From assembly GCA_025355245.1 (NCBI GenBank), contig JANXZZ010000270.1, positions 1-64,000 of the forward strand: DNA of 64,000 nucleotides, written 5' to 3'. Made by a program: the position numbers and the translations under genes. Each line of letters begins with the position of its first letter. Within the stretch, counting starts at the first letter, position 1. The notes beneath the pieces were generated by a model. It saw only the letters and a list, made by a program, of their open reading frames with translations. It did no database searches and was not told the origin of the DNA. Positions 1 to 8,167 of this stretch are shown here, one piece after another. The DNA is from Pseudomonadota bacterium (GTDB lineage: Bacteria; Pseudomonadota; Gammaproteobacteria; Steroidobacterales; Steroidobacteraceae).

Positions 1-188
1 CTGCCCTTCTGCTCCTCGAAGCTCTTGAGCGTCTGCTCGAGCGTGGAGATCTGGGCCGCGCTCAGCGTCTGCGTCAGGTCGGTCACGCGGGCGACCGGCG
101 GGATCGCCACCTGGCTCCACGCAGGCGCCGCGAGCGCGCACAAAAGCGCGGCGGCGAGCGTGAGCAACCCGAGCCGGATCGATCTCAT
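1..188 (-). CDS. TPM-domain (YgcG-type) exported protein, C-terminus outside window
   Basis: This is the 5' part (about 62 codons) of a minus-strand gene that runs off the left edge; it is not in the ORF track because it is partial. It begins MRSIRLGLLTLAA with a clear signal peptide ending near APAWSQ. It continues PPVARVTDLTQTLSAAQ, which matches the start of TPM domains ('VxDxTGTLs...ei..L...L..fe...G'). TPM proteins are exported or membrane-anchored and of uncertain enzymatic role. The gene starts 19 nt after the lemA stop, and lemA-TPM pairs are a common conserved neighbourhood, which supports the call. The C-terminal transmembrane or Gly-rich tail cannot be checked. Confidence 0.8.
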   Translation of the reverse strand, partial: MRSIRLGLLTLAAALLCALAAPAWSQVAIPPVARVTDLTQTLSAAQISTLEQTLKSFEEQKG

Positions 189-207
189 CGGGCGGCGCGC
201 GGCGGCG

Positions 208-825
208 TCAGCCGGTCGGCTTGGCCGGTGCCGGGGCGCCGAAGTCGACTGTCGGCGGCTTCGAAATCGTCGCCTCGTTCTCGACCGTGAAGTTCGGCTT
301 CACCTTGTAGCCGAACATCATCGCGGTCAGGTTGCCGGGGAACTGCCGCACCTGGATGTTGTAGTCTTGGATCGTCTGGATGTAGCGGTTGCGCGCCACG
401 GTGATCCGGTTCTCGGTGCCCTCGAGCTGCGACTGCAGGTCGCGGAAGTTCTGATCAGATTTGAGCTCCGGATACTTCTCGACGACGACCATCAGCCGCG
501 ACAGCGCGCCCGACAGCTCGCCCTGCGAGGCCTGGAACTGCTTCAGCGAGTCCGGGTTGTTGGCGTCGACCTTTACCTGGGTCGCCTTGGCGCGCGCTTC
601 GGTCACGCCGATCAGCACCGCCTGCTCCTGGGCCGCGAAGCCCTTGACGGTGTTGACGAGGTTCGGGATCAGGTCGGCGCGGCGCTGGTACTGGTTCAGG
701 ACCTCGGACCAGCCGGACTTGGTCGCCTCGTCCAGCGTCTGAATCCGGTTGTAACCACAACCTGACAGAAGGACGGTCGCCGCGAGGACGGGCAGCCACG
801 ACAATGAACGCAGGATCGATCGCAT
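208..825 (-). CDS. lemA: LemA family lipoprotein
   Basis: A 205-aa protein. The N-terminus carries a lipoprotein signal with lipobox LSGC at residues 20-23, followed by the LemA helical-bundle pattern: YNRIQTLDEATKSGWSEV, then QYQRRADLIPNLVNTVKG, and later RNRYIQTIQDYNIQVRQFPGN. These are hallmark LemA blocks. The protein is probably anchored in a membrane facing the periplasm; its biochemical role is not settled. The start is well supported by an AAGGAG Shine-Dalgarno about 5 nt upstream of ATG. It sits upstream of the TPM gene in the same operon. Confidence 0.93.
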   Translation of the reverse strand: MRSILRSLSWLPVLAATVLLSGCGYNRIQTLDEATKSGWSEVLNQYQRRADLIPNLVNTVKGFAAQEQAVLIGVTEARAKATQVKVDANNPDSLKQFQASQGELSGALSRLMVVVEKYPELKSDQNFRDLQSQLEGTENRITVARNRYIQTIQDYNIQVRQFPGNLTAMMFGYKVKPNFTVENEATISKPPTVDFGAPAPAKPTG

Positions 826-870
826 TGGAACTCCTTACGGCCCCGACGGCCGTCGCCGGCACTATATGGG

Positions 871-1611
871 TTACACCCGGCCGATACGCAAGTGGATGGG
901 GAACCTGAATTTGCGGGTACCCCCCGAGGGCCACAGCGGAGCCAGCGCGGCGGCGAGTTCGGGCAGCGGGTCGGACCCGAGGGCCTTGCGGTAGCGCTCG
1001 ACCGCCGACCAGGTGCCCACGTAGTTGACGACGGCCGCGAGCGGCCAGTCGACCTTGAGCTCAAAACCGGGTGCCGGCAGTTCATCGAAGGGAAACGGCA
1101 GGCTCCGGTAGTGCGCATCGACGTGGCGGCGCTCGGGCGGCCAATAGCTCCCGACCGGCCCGCGGTAGAAGTCATCGACGATCGCATCGACGGCCGCGTC
1201 CGCGCGAAACAGCGAGTAGGTCCAGAGCGCGACGACGCCGCCGTGCTTCAGCACCCGGCGCGCCTCGGCGTAGAAGCGTGTGAATTCGAACCAGTGCGCC
1301 GCCTGCGCGACTGCGAGCAGGTCCGCCGCCTCGTCTCGCACCGGCAGCGCCTCCGCGGAGTGGCGCAAATAGCGGACCCGTTCATTGCGGGCGCGGTGCT
1401 GGAGCTGGTTCCAGCTCACGTCACCTGCGAGCACGAGATCGAAATGCCTCGCGAGGTCGAGCGCGGCCTGGCCGTTGCCGGTGGCGACGTCGAGCGCCAG
1501 CGCCGTGCCGGGCGCCGTCGCCGCGAGGAAAGCGGCGAGTTCCGGCGGATAGCCCGGGCGGTAAAGCTGGTACTCGGCCGACTGGCCCGAGAAGTGGTCC
1601 TTGACGCTCAC
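871..1611 (-). CDS. Class I SAM-dependent methyltransferase
   Basis: A 246-aa Methyltransf_11-type protein. It opens MSVKDHFSGQSAEYQLYRPGYP, a pattern common in this family. The SAM-binding motif I is LALDVATGNGQAALDLA near residue 40, followed by an acidic strand (LVLAGDVS) and motif IV-like DLLAVAQAAHWFE. The length fits a small-molecule methyltransferase, but the substrate cannot be read from sequence. The start is GTG at 1611; an ATG 8 nt upstream is out of frame. It lies 45 nt upstream of lemA on the same strand, but lemA has its own strong RBS, so co-transcription is possible and unproven. Confidence 0.85.
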   Translation of the reverse strand: MSVKDHFSGQSAEYQLYRPGYPPELAAFLAATAPGTALALDVATGNGQAALDLARHFDLVLAGDVSWNQLQHRARNERVRYLRHSAEALPVRDEAADLLAVAQAAHWFEFTRFYAEARRVLKHGGVVALWTYSLFRADAAVDAIVDDFYRGPVGSYWPPERRHVDAHYRSLPFPFDELPAPGFELKVDWPLAAVVNYVGTWSAVERYRKALGSDPLPELAAALAPLWPSGGTRKFRFPIHLRIGRV

Positions 1612-1702
1612 CGCGGCATTTTAGCAAGCGCGCCGCGGCGCCCTACCGCTTTGTCGCGGCCGGCAAATCAGCTAGCGTGGGCGCGCCCGGCTCGCGAAGG
1701 TT

Positions 1703-1734
1703 AAAAAAAACCCCGGGATTTTGGCCCAGGGTTT
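1703..1734 (-). terminator. Intrinsic terminator of the 64-aa gene
   Basis: On the minus strand the sequence reads AAACCCTGGG, a 7-nt loop, CCCGGGGTTT, then a run of T. This is a 10-bp stem with one G:T pair followed directly by a U-tract, a textbook rho-independent terminator. It lies 47 nt past the stop of the minus-strand gene at 1781-1975. Confidence 0.85.
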
Positions 1735-1740
1735 GGAAAA

Positions 1741-1772
1741 GCGGACTCGTTCGAAGGGAAGATAAAGTCCGC
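1741..1772 (-). repeat. Inverted repeat just after the 64-aa gene stop
   Basis: GCGGACT (1741-1747) and AGTCCGC (1766-1772) form a perfect 7-bp stem with an 18-nt loop, starting 8 nt after the stop of the 1781-1975 gene. On the minus strand it is followed by TTTTCC and then by the stronger terminator at 1703-1734. It may be a 3' mRNA stabilising hairpin or a first, weaker terminator. Confidence 0.5.
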
Positions 1773-1780
1773 TAGGGGAT

Positions 1781-1975
1781 TCAGTGCAGGCGCGCCCATT
1801 GGAGAATGCGAATTTCCTCGGCCTCGAGATCGAGATCGCGCGCAAGCAGGCGGGCGACCCGTTTCGGATCCGTAGGTACCGCTTCCTGCCCGCCGAGTTC
1901 AACGATCCCGGTGTATTCGCTCGGGCCCCGCGTACCGAGGTCCGCCACGAATCGGGTATAGAACTTGACGCTCAT
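1781..1975 (-). CDS. Conserved-looking small protein, 64 aa, function unknown
   Basis: Within the longer ORF 1781-2425 the only internal Met gives MSVKFYTRFVADLG, ending IRILQWARLH. I do not recognise a family. Support for the gene: a plausible soluble composition (rich in E, L, R), a dedicated intrinsic terminator and hairpin downstream, and divergent placement against greB with a 114-nt shared upstream region. The rest of the long ORF upstream of this Met overlaps greB and is a G+C-driven open frame. No membrane segment or cysteine motif is visible. Confidence 0.6.
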   Translation of the reverse strand: MSVKFYTRFVADLGTRGPSEYTGIVELGGQEAVPTDPKRVARLLARDLDLEAEEIRILQWARLH

Positions 1976-2089
1976 GGAGTGGAAGCTTAGGGACCCAACC
2001 CTCGGGAATCCGTGACTTATGTCCCAAACCCGCGGGCATCGGCACTTCCGGACCGGTGGTGGCGCCCTCAGAGTGAGGAGGAATCGACT

Positions 2090-2590
2090 ATGGGTCGCTG
2101 GCGAGCACCCGAACGGCCGGGGTCCAAATACATAACGCCGGCGGGCGCGGCCCGCCTGCGCGAGGAGCTCGACCGGCTCTGGCGGCAGGAACGGCCGGTG
2201 GTCACGCAGGCCGTTTCCGAGGCCGCCGCGCAGGGCGATCGCTCCGAGAATGCGGAATACACCTACGGGAAAAAACGCCTGCGCGAGATCGACCGCCGCG
2301 TGCGCTTCCTGCGCAAGCGCCTCGAGGGCATTGTCGTCGTCGATACGCCGCCGTCGGATCCGCGGCGGGTCTACTTCGCGGCGTGGGTCACGCTCGAGGA
2401 CGAAAGCGGTACGCAGCGCGAGCACCGGATCGTCGGTCCCGATGAATTCGACATGGATCCACGCTATCTCAGCATGGATTCACCGCTCGGCCGGATCCTG
2501 CTCGGCAAGGGGCTCGACGCCGAGGTGATGGTGCGCCTGCCGGCGGGTGAACGCGTATTCAGCATTGCCGGCATCCGCTACGAGGCGTAG
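2090..2590 (+). CDS. greB: Transcript cleavage factor GreB
   Basis: A 166-aa elongation factor that reactivates backtracked RNA polymerase by stimulating cleavage of the nascent RNA. The N-terminal coiled coil starts YITPAGAARLREELDRLW. The loop at its tip is QGDRSENAEYTYGKKR, with the acidic D/E residues needed to hold the catalytic metal. The C-terminal FKBP-like domain includes the family block DSPLGRILLGK. The length is close to the usual ~158 aa. The ORF extends upstream to 2012, but ATG 2090 has GAGGAG nine nt before it and gives the family N-terminus, so I choose that start. Confidence 0.95.
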   Translation: MGRWRAPERPGSKYITPAGAARLREELDRLWRQERPVVTQAVSEAAAQGDRSENAEYTYGKKRLREIDRRVRFLRKRLEGIVVVDTPPSDPRRVYFAAWVTLEDESGTQREHRIVGPDEFDMDPRYLSMDSPLGRILLGKGLDAEVMVRLPAGERVFSIAGIRYEA

Positions 2591-2611
2591 GCGAAATCGC
2601 CGCTCGCGCGC

Positions 2612-4051
2612 TCAGACGACCCGCACGTTCTTGAACTGCCACGGATCCGAGGTATCGAGATCCTCCGGAAAAAGCCGCGCGCGGTCGTGCAGCGGGTTCC
2701 ATTCCGTGTACTCCCCGACGACGGGGCCTAGATAGGGCATGCAGATCTCGAGATTGCGGCGGAAATCCATTTCGTCGGGCTCGACGAGGCCGCGCGCCGG
2801 ATTCTCGATTGCCCAGACCATACCGGAGAGAACAGCCGCCGTGACCTGCAGGCTGGTCGCGTTGTTGTGCGGCGCGAGCGTGCGCGCCTCGTCGACCGAG
2901 AGCTGCGAGCCGTACCAGTAGGCGTTCTTCTTGTGGCCGGCGAGCAGGACGCCGAGCTCGTCGATGCCGCCTGGCACGATCTCCGCCATGAGGATGCGTT
3001 TCTGTTCCTGCAGGCGCCAGTTGAGTCCCGCGAACTCGTGCACGGAAAGCACCGCCGAATCGCAGGGGTGATAGGCGTAGTGGACGCTCGGCCGGTAGAG
3101 GAGCTGGTCGCCGTCCTTGACCGTGTAGTAGTCGGCGATCGACATCGCCTCGCCGTGCGTGATCAGGAAGCCGTGGAAGTAGCCGGCCTTGGGCGTCCAG
3201 GTGCGCACCCGCGTCGCGGCACCTGGCTGCATGAGGTAGATCGCGCAGCCGCAACCGAAATCGTGCTTGCGACCATCGCGCGGAAAGTTGCGTTCGTGCG
3301 ACCCCCAGCCGAGCTCGGCCGGCTGGCAGCCTTCGCTGACGAATCCCTCCACCGACCAGGTATTGACGAACTCCCCGGCCCGCTTCGGGACGCTCGGCAC
3401 CTGCGTGTCGCGCTCGGCGACGTGAATGACCTTGACGCCGACCGCCCTGGCGAGTGCCGCCCACTGCTCGCGGCTTACGGGGCTGCCCGCGTCGATCTTG
3501 AGGTCGGCCGCAAGGTTCAAGAGCGCCTGCTTCACGAAATGCTGCACGAGCCCGGGATTCGCGCCGTGCGTGAGCACCGCGGTCGGCTTCGGCGTCGTAT
3601 CCTTTTCCTTGAGCTTGCGCAGCGCAAGCGCTTCCTCGCGGAGCGCGTAATTCGTGCGCCGCGAAGGCGACAGCGACGGATCCGTGTAGCCGCCCGGCCA
3701 CGGCTCGATGCAGGTGTCGAGGTACAGCGCACCGCGCTCCCAGCAGAACTTGATGAGCGCAATCGAGGAGACATCGACCGAAACGTTGAGCACGAAGTCG
3801 CCGCGGCCGACGAGCGGCTCGAGCACCTGGCGGAAATTCTCCCGCACCAGCGGTTGCTTGATCACGCGGATGCCGTATTCCTGCGCGACCTTCTGGCCGG
3901 CATCGTCGGCGGTCACGATCGTGATCCGCTCCGGCGTCAGGCCACCGATGTGCCGCAAAACAAGCGGCAATACGCCCTGGCCGATGCTACCGAAGCCAAT
4001 GAAGATGATTCGGCCCGGAAACGTCACGTGAATCTTGTGTTGCGTGCTCAT
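2612..4051 (-). CDS. hss: Homospermidine synthase
   Basis: A 479-aa protein, the expected size for bacterial homospermidine synthase, which makes sym-homospermidine from putrescine with an NAD-dependent mechanism. After the start MSTQHKIHVTFPGR it has the Rossmann motif FIGFGSIGQGVLP (GxGxxG) and further family blocks such as VSVDVSSIALIKFCWERG and LDTCIEPWPGGY. ATG 4051 is chosen over the ORF track's upstream start because it gives the family N-terminus. It converges with greB and is divergent from the sulfurtransferase gene. It is near speA, whose product feeds putrescine synthesis through agmatine, so the two probably act in one polyamine pathway. Confidence 0.93.
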   Translation of the reverse strand: MSTQHKIHVTFPGRIIFIGFGSIGQGVLPLVLRHIGGLTPERITIVTADDAGQKVAQEYGIRVIKQPLVRENFRQVLEPLVGRGDFVLNVSVDVSSIALIKFCWERGALYLDTCIEPWPGGYTDPSLSPSRRTNYALREEALALRKLKEKDTTPKPTAVLTHGANPGLVQHFVKQALLNLAADLKIDAGSPVSREQWAALARAVGVKVIHVAERDTQVPSVPKRAGEFVNTWSVEGFVSEGCQPAELGWGSHERNFPRDGRKHDFGCGCAIYLMQPGAATRVRTWTPKAGYFHGFLITHGEAMSIADYYTVKDGDQLLYRPSVHYAYHPCDSAVLSVHEFAGLNWRLQEQKRILMAEIVPGGIDELGVLLAGHKKNAYWYGSQLSVDEARTLAPHNNATSLQVTAAVLSGMVWAIENPARGLVEPDEMDFRRNLEICMPYLGPVVGEYTEWNPLHDRARLFPEDLDTSDPWQFKNVRVV

Positions 4052-4308
4052 GATCACCCGTGTGCGAGAGGCGCCGGAATCATCCGCGCGCAGCCTGCGA
4101 TTCGGCTCGCCGAAACCTCTGCGCGAGCGATGCGTACTGTACCTCAACAGGCGTCGGTCGCGAGCGCTTCGGACCGGTCGCCGGCGCCCGCGAAATCCGC
4201 CCTCCGCGACGTCGCGTCGCCGGCTTGCGGCGGCCGCTAGCGCGGCGGATTGTGGCCGATTGGTGCGCGCGCGGCGTTACACTCGAACGAAGCCGAGGGC
4301 GCACCGCG

Positions 4309-5166
4309 ATGAGTCAGCAGACGATCGTCGACGTCGATACTCTCGCCGCGCACCAGCATGATCCCGCGTGGCTCGTCGTCGATTGCCGCTTCGACCTCGG
4401 CGATGCCGGCGCCGGCGCACTCGCCTTCGCACGCGGCCACATCCCGGGCGCCGTCTACGCGCATCTTGATCACGACCTGTCGGCGCCGCGCACGCCGTGG
4501 AGCGGCCGGCACCCGTTGCCGGAGGCCGCGACGCTGGCGGCGACGTTCGGGCGGCTCGGCATCGGCGCCGGGATCCAGGTCGTCGCGTGCGACGAGGGCA
4601 ACGGCGCCTATGCGGCGCGACTCTGGTGGCTGCTGCGCTGGCTTGGCCATCGCGACGTCGCTGTGCTGGACGGGGGCCTCGCCGCGTGGCACGCCCGCCA
4701 TCTGCCACTCGTGAACACCGCGACCGTAGTCGTGCAGCGGGACTTCGTCGCGCGCCCCGACGACCGGGCGCACCTCACCGCCGACGAGGTGGCGGAGTTT
4801 CTCGGCCACGGCGGCGGCGTGCTGCTCGATGCGCGCGCCGCCGAGCGCTTTGAGGGGCGCCTCGAGCCGCTCGATCCCAAAGCGGGGCACGTTCCCGGCG
4901 CGCGCAATCACCCTTTCAGCGCGAATCTCGGCGCGGACGGCCGTTTCCTGGCCGCGCTGGCGCTGCGCGAGCGACTTTCGGCGGCCTTGGGTCCCGTGCC
5001 GCCGCGCCTCGTCGTCAGCATGTGCGGCTCGGGAGTCACCGCCTGCCACACTCTGCTCGCACTGGAAATTGCGGGACTTGAGGGCGCCCGCCTGTACCCG
5101 GGCTCGTGGAGCGAGTGGTGTCGCGATCCCGGGCGGCCGGTCGCGACCGGTGCCGAGCCGCGTTGA
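4309..5166 (+). CDS. Sulfurtransferase, tandem rhodanese (3-mercaptopyruvate type)
   Basis: A 285-aa protein with two rhodanese domains. The N-terminal, inactive domain contains VVDCRFDLGD, GHIPGAVYAHLDHDLS and a WWLLRWLGH...VLDGGLAAW stretch. The C-terminal domain carries the active-site loop CGSGVTACHTLLAL. In this family CG[ST]GVTA loops are typical of mercaptopyruvate sulfurtransferases, while thiosulfate enzymes usually have CRKGVTA. It transfers sulfane sulfur to a thiol or cyanide acceptor in the cytoplasm. The start ATG 4309 is inside a longer ORF; upstream codons lack family similarity. It lies 66 nt upstream of speA. Confidence 0.9.
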   Translation: MSQQTIVDVDTLAAHQHDPAWLVVDCRFDLGDAGAGALAFARGHIPGAVYAHLDHDLSAPRTPWSGRHPLPEAATLAATFGRLGIGAGIQVVACDEGNGAYAARLWWLLRWLGHRDVAVLDGGLAAWHARHLPLVNTATVVVQRDFVARPDDRAHLTADEVAEFLGHGGGVLLDARAAERFEGRLEPLDPKAGHVPGARNHPFSANLGADGRFLAALALRERLSAALGPVPPRLVVSMCGSGVTACHTLLALEIAGLEGARLYPGSWSEWCRDPGRPVATGAEPR

Positions 5167-5170
5167 CTCA

Positions 5171-5198
5171 TTTACATGTAGCCTCGTTTTGCTATCGT
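5171..5198 (+). promoter_or_regulatory. Candidate sigma70 promoter for speA
   Basis: TTTACA (5171-5176), a 16-nt spacer and TATCGT (5193-5198) lie in the only non-coding gap before speA. They would place the transcription start near 5205, about 28 nt before the GTG. Predicted by eye only. Confidence 0.4.
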
Positions 5199-5232
5199 GC
5201 GCGCGATCGCAGATCCGCGCTGAGGCAGCCCC

Positions 5233-7200
5233 GTGAATAGTCCCGCGCCCCGCTTGGTCGCGCCGCTTGGTTGGAAGGTCGATGACTCCGCGCAGCTCTA
5301 TCAGGTCGACGCCTGGGGCAGCGGCTATTTCGGCGTGAACGAAGCCGGACACGTCGTGGTCCGGCCCGACCAGCGCGCCAACCGGGAGATCGACCTGCTC
5401 GAGGTTGTCGAGGGCCTTAAGGCCCGCGACCTGACGGCGCCGGTCGTGATTCGCTTCTCCGACATCATCGCGCACCGCCTGCGCAGCCTGAACGATGCGT
5501 TCGCGCAGGCGATCACCGAGAACGACTATCGCGGCCGCTACGCCGCAGTGTTCCCGATCAAGGTTAACCAGCAACGCCTCGTCGTCGAGGAGGTCTACCG
5601 CAGCGGCAAGGAGTTCGGGTTCGGCCTCGAGGTCGGCTCGAAGCCGGAGCTCCTCGTCGTCATGGCCATGACCGAGGATGCGCCGGACCGGATCATCGTC
5701 TGCAACGGCTTCAAGGACGACAGCTACATCGAGACGGTGATCCTCGCCGCCAAGCTCGGCCGGCGCATCATTCCGGTGGTCGAGAATTTCGTCGAGCTCG
5801 GTCTCATCCTGCGCCACGCGCAGAAATACGGCGTCCGGCCGAGCATCGGCGTGCGTGTGAAGCTCGCGGCGGAAGGGGCCGGGCGCTGGCGCGAGTCGGC
5901 CGGCGAGAAGTCCAAGTTCGGCCTCTTCATCACCGAGATCCTCGAGGTCGTCGAGGTGCTGAAGCAGAACGACATGCTCGATTGTCTGAAGCTCGTGCAC
6001 TGCCACACGGGCTCGCAGCTGCAGGACATCCGCCGCGTCAAGGAAGCGGTCACCGAGCTCGCGCACGTCTATGCCGAGCTGAAGCTCATGGGTGCCGGGC
6101 TCGAGTACATCGATATCGGCGGCGGCTTGGGCGTCGACTACGACGGCAGCCGCACCAACTACGAATCCTCGATGAACTACACGCTCAACGAGTACGCGAG
6201 CGACGTCGTCTACCGGATCGCGACCGTCTGCAACACGCGGCGCATCCCCCACCCGACCATCATCTCCGAGTCCGGCCGCGCGATCGTCGCGCACCACTCG
6301 GTGCTGGTGTTCAACGTTCTCGGCACGAGCGCGCTCGACCAGTTCCGCGTCGCCAATCGCCTCGAGGAAGACGTGCGCGACGGCGGTGAGATCCCGCAAC
6401 CGGTGCGCGACCTCTTCGATGCCTATCGATCGGTCAGCGAGCGCCGCCTGGTCGAGTGCTGGCACGATTCCCTGCAGGCGCGCGAGCAGGCGCTGCAGAT
6501 GTTCAACCTCGGCTACCTCAGCCTCGAGTTCCGCGGTCTCGCCGAGCGCCTCTACTGGGCCACCTGTGCGCGCATCCGCGACATCTGCCGCCGCCTCGAG
6601 GCGATTCCGGAGGAACTTGAGGGCCTCGAGACGATCCTGTCGGACATCTATTTCTGCAATTTCTCGATCTTCCAGTCGCTGCCGGACTCCTGGGCGATCA
6701 GCCACCTGTTTCCGATCATGCCGATCCACCGGCTGAACGAGCGCCCGGCGCGAAACGCGGTACTCGCCGACATCACTTGCGACTCCGACGGAAAGATCGA
6801 CCGCTTCGTTTCGCTCAAGGAAACTAAGCGCACGCTCGAGGTCCACGAACTCAGGGGCACCGAGGATTACTACCTCGCGGCGTTTCTGGTCGGCGCCTAC
6901 CAGGAAACGCTGGGCGACCTGCACAACCTTTTTGGCGACACGCACGTCGTGCACATCCGCCTGCTCGAGGAGGGCGGCTGGTGGATCGAGGAGACGGTGA
7001 AAGGCGACACGGCCATCCAGGTGCTCGGCTACATGGAGTACGACACCGACGAGCTCTACCCCCGCCTCGCCCGCGATTGCGAGCGCGCGGTGCGGGAGAA
7101 TCGCCTGTCGGTCCCCGAGAGCCAGCGCCTGAAGCGATTCTATGAAGCGGAGCTGCACGGCTACGCGTACCTGGAACCGGACGGCGAGTTGAACGCCTGA
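5233..7200 (+). CDS. speA: Biosynthetic arginine decarboxylase SpeA
   Basis: A 655-aa PLP enzyme converting arginine to agmatine, the first step of the agmatine route to putrescine. E. coli SpeA is about the same size. The PLP lysine is in VFPIKVNQQRLVVEEV. Other family blocks are HCHTGSQLQDIRRVKEAV, YIDIGGGLGVDYDGS, SESGRAIVAHHSVLV and the C-terminal ITCDSDGKIDRFV, which holds the catalytic cysteine region. The start is GTG 5233; MNSPAPRLVAPLGWKVDDSAQLY is the expected N-terminus. An agmatine-processing enzyme (speB or aguAB) is not in this window. The 973-aa antisense ORF over this gene is a shadow. Confidence 0.96.
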   Translation: MNSPAPRLVAPLGWKVDDSAQLYQVDAWGSGYFGVNEAGHVVVRPDQRANREIDLLEVVEGLKARDLTAPVVIRFSDIIAHRLRSLNDAFAQAITENDYRGRYAAVFPIKVNQQRLVVEEVYRSGKEFGFGLEVGSKPELLVVMAMTEDAPDRIIVCNGFKDDSYIETVILAAKLGRRIIPVVENFVELGLILRHAQKYGVRPSIGVRVKLAAEGAGRWRESAGEKSKFGLFITEILEVVEVLKQNDMLDCLKLVHCHTGSQLQDIRRVKEAVTELAHVYAELKLMGAGLEYIDIGGGLGVDYDGSRTNYESSMNYTLNEYASDVVYRIATVCNTRRIPHPTIISESGRAIVAHHSVLVFNVLGTSALDQFRVANRLEEDVRDGGEIPQPVRDLFDAYRSVSERRLVECWHDSLQAREQALQMFNLGYLSLEFRGLAERLYWATCARIRDICRRLEAIPEELEGLETILSDIYFCNFSIFQSLPDSWAISHLFPIMPIHRLNERPARNAVLADITCDSDGKIDRFVSLKETKRTLEVHELRGTEDYYLAAFLVGAYQETLGDLHNLFGDTHVVHIRLLEEGGWWIEETVKGDTAIQVLGYMEYDTDELYPRLARDCERAVRENRLSVPESQRLKRFYEAELHGYAYLEPDGELNA

Positions 7201-7704
7201 TCAGACGGCGGCCGGCGGCGCGCGCCCGCCACGCCCGCCATTCCGCTAAGTCTTTGGTCCGTGTCCGGAACGCTCCCGACCGGACGCTCCTTCAATGGAC
7301 CCGGCCCGCTCCGCGATCGGCGCCCGGACCCCGGTCGATGCGGCGTTGTTGCTGGCGCGCGACATGTCGGAATTTGTGCACTGCATTGGCAAAGTCATTG
7401 ATCCTTATGGCGGAAAATTGCACGCCCCGTTTGGACCGCGTAGGATCGAGCGCGGTTGTAATCGCCGAATCCGCTTCGACGGGCGTCTCGGTCGGTCCTT
7501 GAAACCGTATGTTTTTTGCACCGACGCTCTGCCTCCTTGCCCGCGCGAGTTGATCAGCGCACGACCTACGGTTCGGACTCATTCCGCCGCAGGCGGCCAG
7601 GATTGTGCGTGGCTTGCCGGTGACGGACACCTGGTCCGAGGTTGAGGACCGCGATGCGCCGAGGCTTCTGGCCGAGGGCACGCCTGAGCGAGTGAGAAGT
7701 CTCG
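7201..7704 (+). other. 504-nt gene-free region; likely long 5' leader of the RRM gene
   Basis: No ORF here shows protein-like composition or a recognisable family. Its A+T content is locally higher than the neighbouring genes, and a promoter-like TTGCAC-N17-TAGGAT is at 7418-7446. Downstream are short inverted repeats, including CCGCC-gca-GGCGG near 7584 and GGTCC...GGACC near 7635. If the promoter is used, the RRM mRNA has a leader of about 250 nt. The first ~200 nt after speA show nothing I can name. Confidence 0.5.
7418..7446 (+). promoter_or_regulatory. Candidate sigma70 promoter for the RRM gene
   Basis: TTGCAC (7418-7423), a 17-nt spacer and TAGGAT (7441-7446) give good spacing and 4/6 matches in each box, in a locally A+T-richer stretch. 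The transcription start would be near 7453, leaving a ~250-nt untranslated leader. Confidence 0.4.
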
Positions 7705-8088
7705 ATGACGACCATTTACGTAGGCAACTTGCCCTTTTCTGCGACCGAGGACGAAGTGCGCTCGGTGTTTGAAGCGCACGGCAAAGTCGAGTCGGTAAAG
7801 CTCATCAACGATCGCGAGACAGGCCGCCCGCGCGGCTTCTGCTTCGTGGAGATGTCGAGCTCCGACGCACAGACGGCAATCTCTCAGATGAACGGGTTCA
7901 ACATGGGCGGTCGTCCGCTGCGTGTGAACGAGGCCCAGGAGCGTCCGGCCCGCGGGCCGCGACCGGGCGGTGGCGGTGGGGGTTACGGCGGCTCCCGCGG
8001 CGGCGGCGGCGGCTACGGTGGCGGTGGCGGTGGCGGTGGCGGCGGCTACGGCGGTGGCGGTGGTGGCTACGGCGGCCGAACCTACTAA
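7705..8088 (+). CDS. Glycine-rich RRM RNA-binding protein
   Basis: A 127-aa protein with one RNA recognition motif and a low-complexity tail. RNP2 is IYVGNLPF at residues 4-11. RNP1 is RGFCFVEM at about residues 44-51, with the aromatic residues that stack on RNA. The last ~35 residues are almost only Gly, Tyr and Arg (GGGGGYGG repeats), as in cyanobacterial and plant cold-induced glycine-rich RNA-binding proteins. It probably binds single-stranded RNA as a chaperone or regulator. It is a single-gene unit with an intrinsic terminator 41 nt downstream and a long leader. The SD upstream of ATG is weak. Confidence 0.93.
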   Translation: MTTIYVGNLPFSATEDEVRSVFEAHGKVESVKLINDRETGRPRGFCFVEMSSSDAQTAISQMNGFNMGGRPLRVNEAQERPARGPRPGGGGGGYGGSRGGGGGYGGGGGGGGGGYGGGGGGYGGRTY

Positions 8089-8128
8089 GTCGGCCCACAC
8101 CGACTTCTATCGGAAGCGAAATACCTGA

Positions 8129-8151
8129 CCCCGCCGCGAGGCGGGGTTTTT
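8129..8151 (+). terminator. Intrinsic terminator of the RRM gene
   Basis: CCCCGCC, a 4-nt loop GCGA, GGCGGGG and TTTTT form a perfect 7-bp G+C stem with a U-tract, starting 41 nt after the RRM stop codon. Confidence 0.92.
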
Positions 8152-8167
8152 GTTCTGGGGGATTCTA

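Noticed and set aside
2012-2089. Upstream extension of greB
   Set aside because: No similarity to the GreB N-terminus, and a strong SD precedes ATG 2090.
2867-4240. 457-aa plus-strand ORF
   Set aside because: Antisense to homospermidine synthase; no recognisable motifs.
4237-7158. 973-aa minus-strand ORF
   Set aside because: It lies entirely antisense to speA and partly to the sulfurtransferase gene; its composition (Arg/Asp/Val/Leu-rich, no motifs) is typical of shadow frames in G+C-rich DNA.
7295-7645. Short ORFs (7254-7502, 7295-7645, 7292-7681) in the gap before the RRM gene
   Set aside because: They overlap in different frames, lack good SD sequences and have no protein-like pattern; the region fits a 5' leader better.
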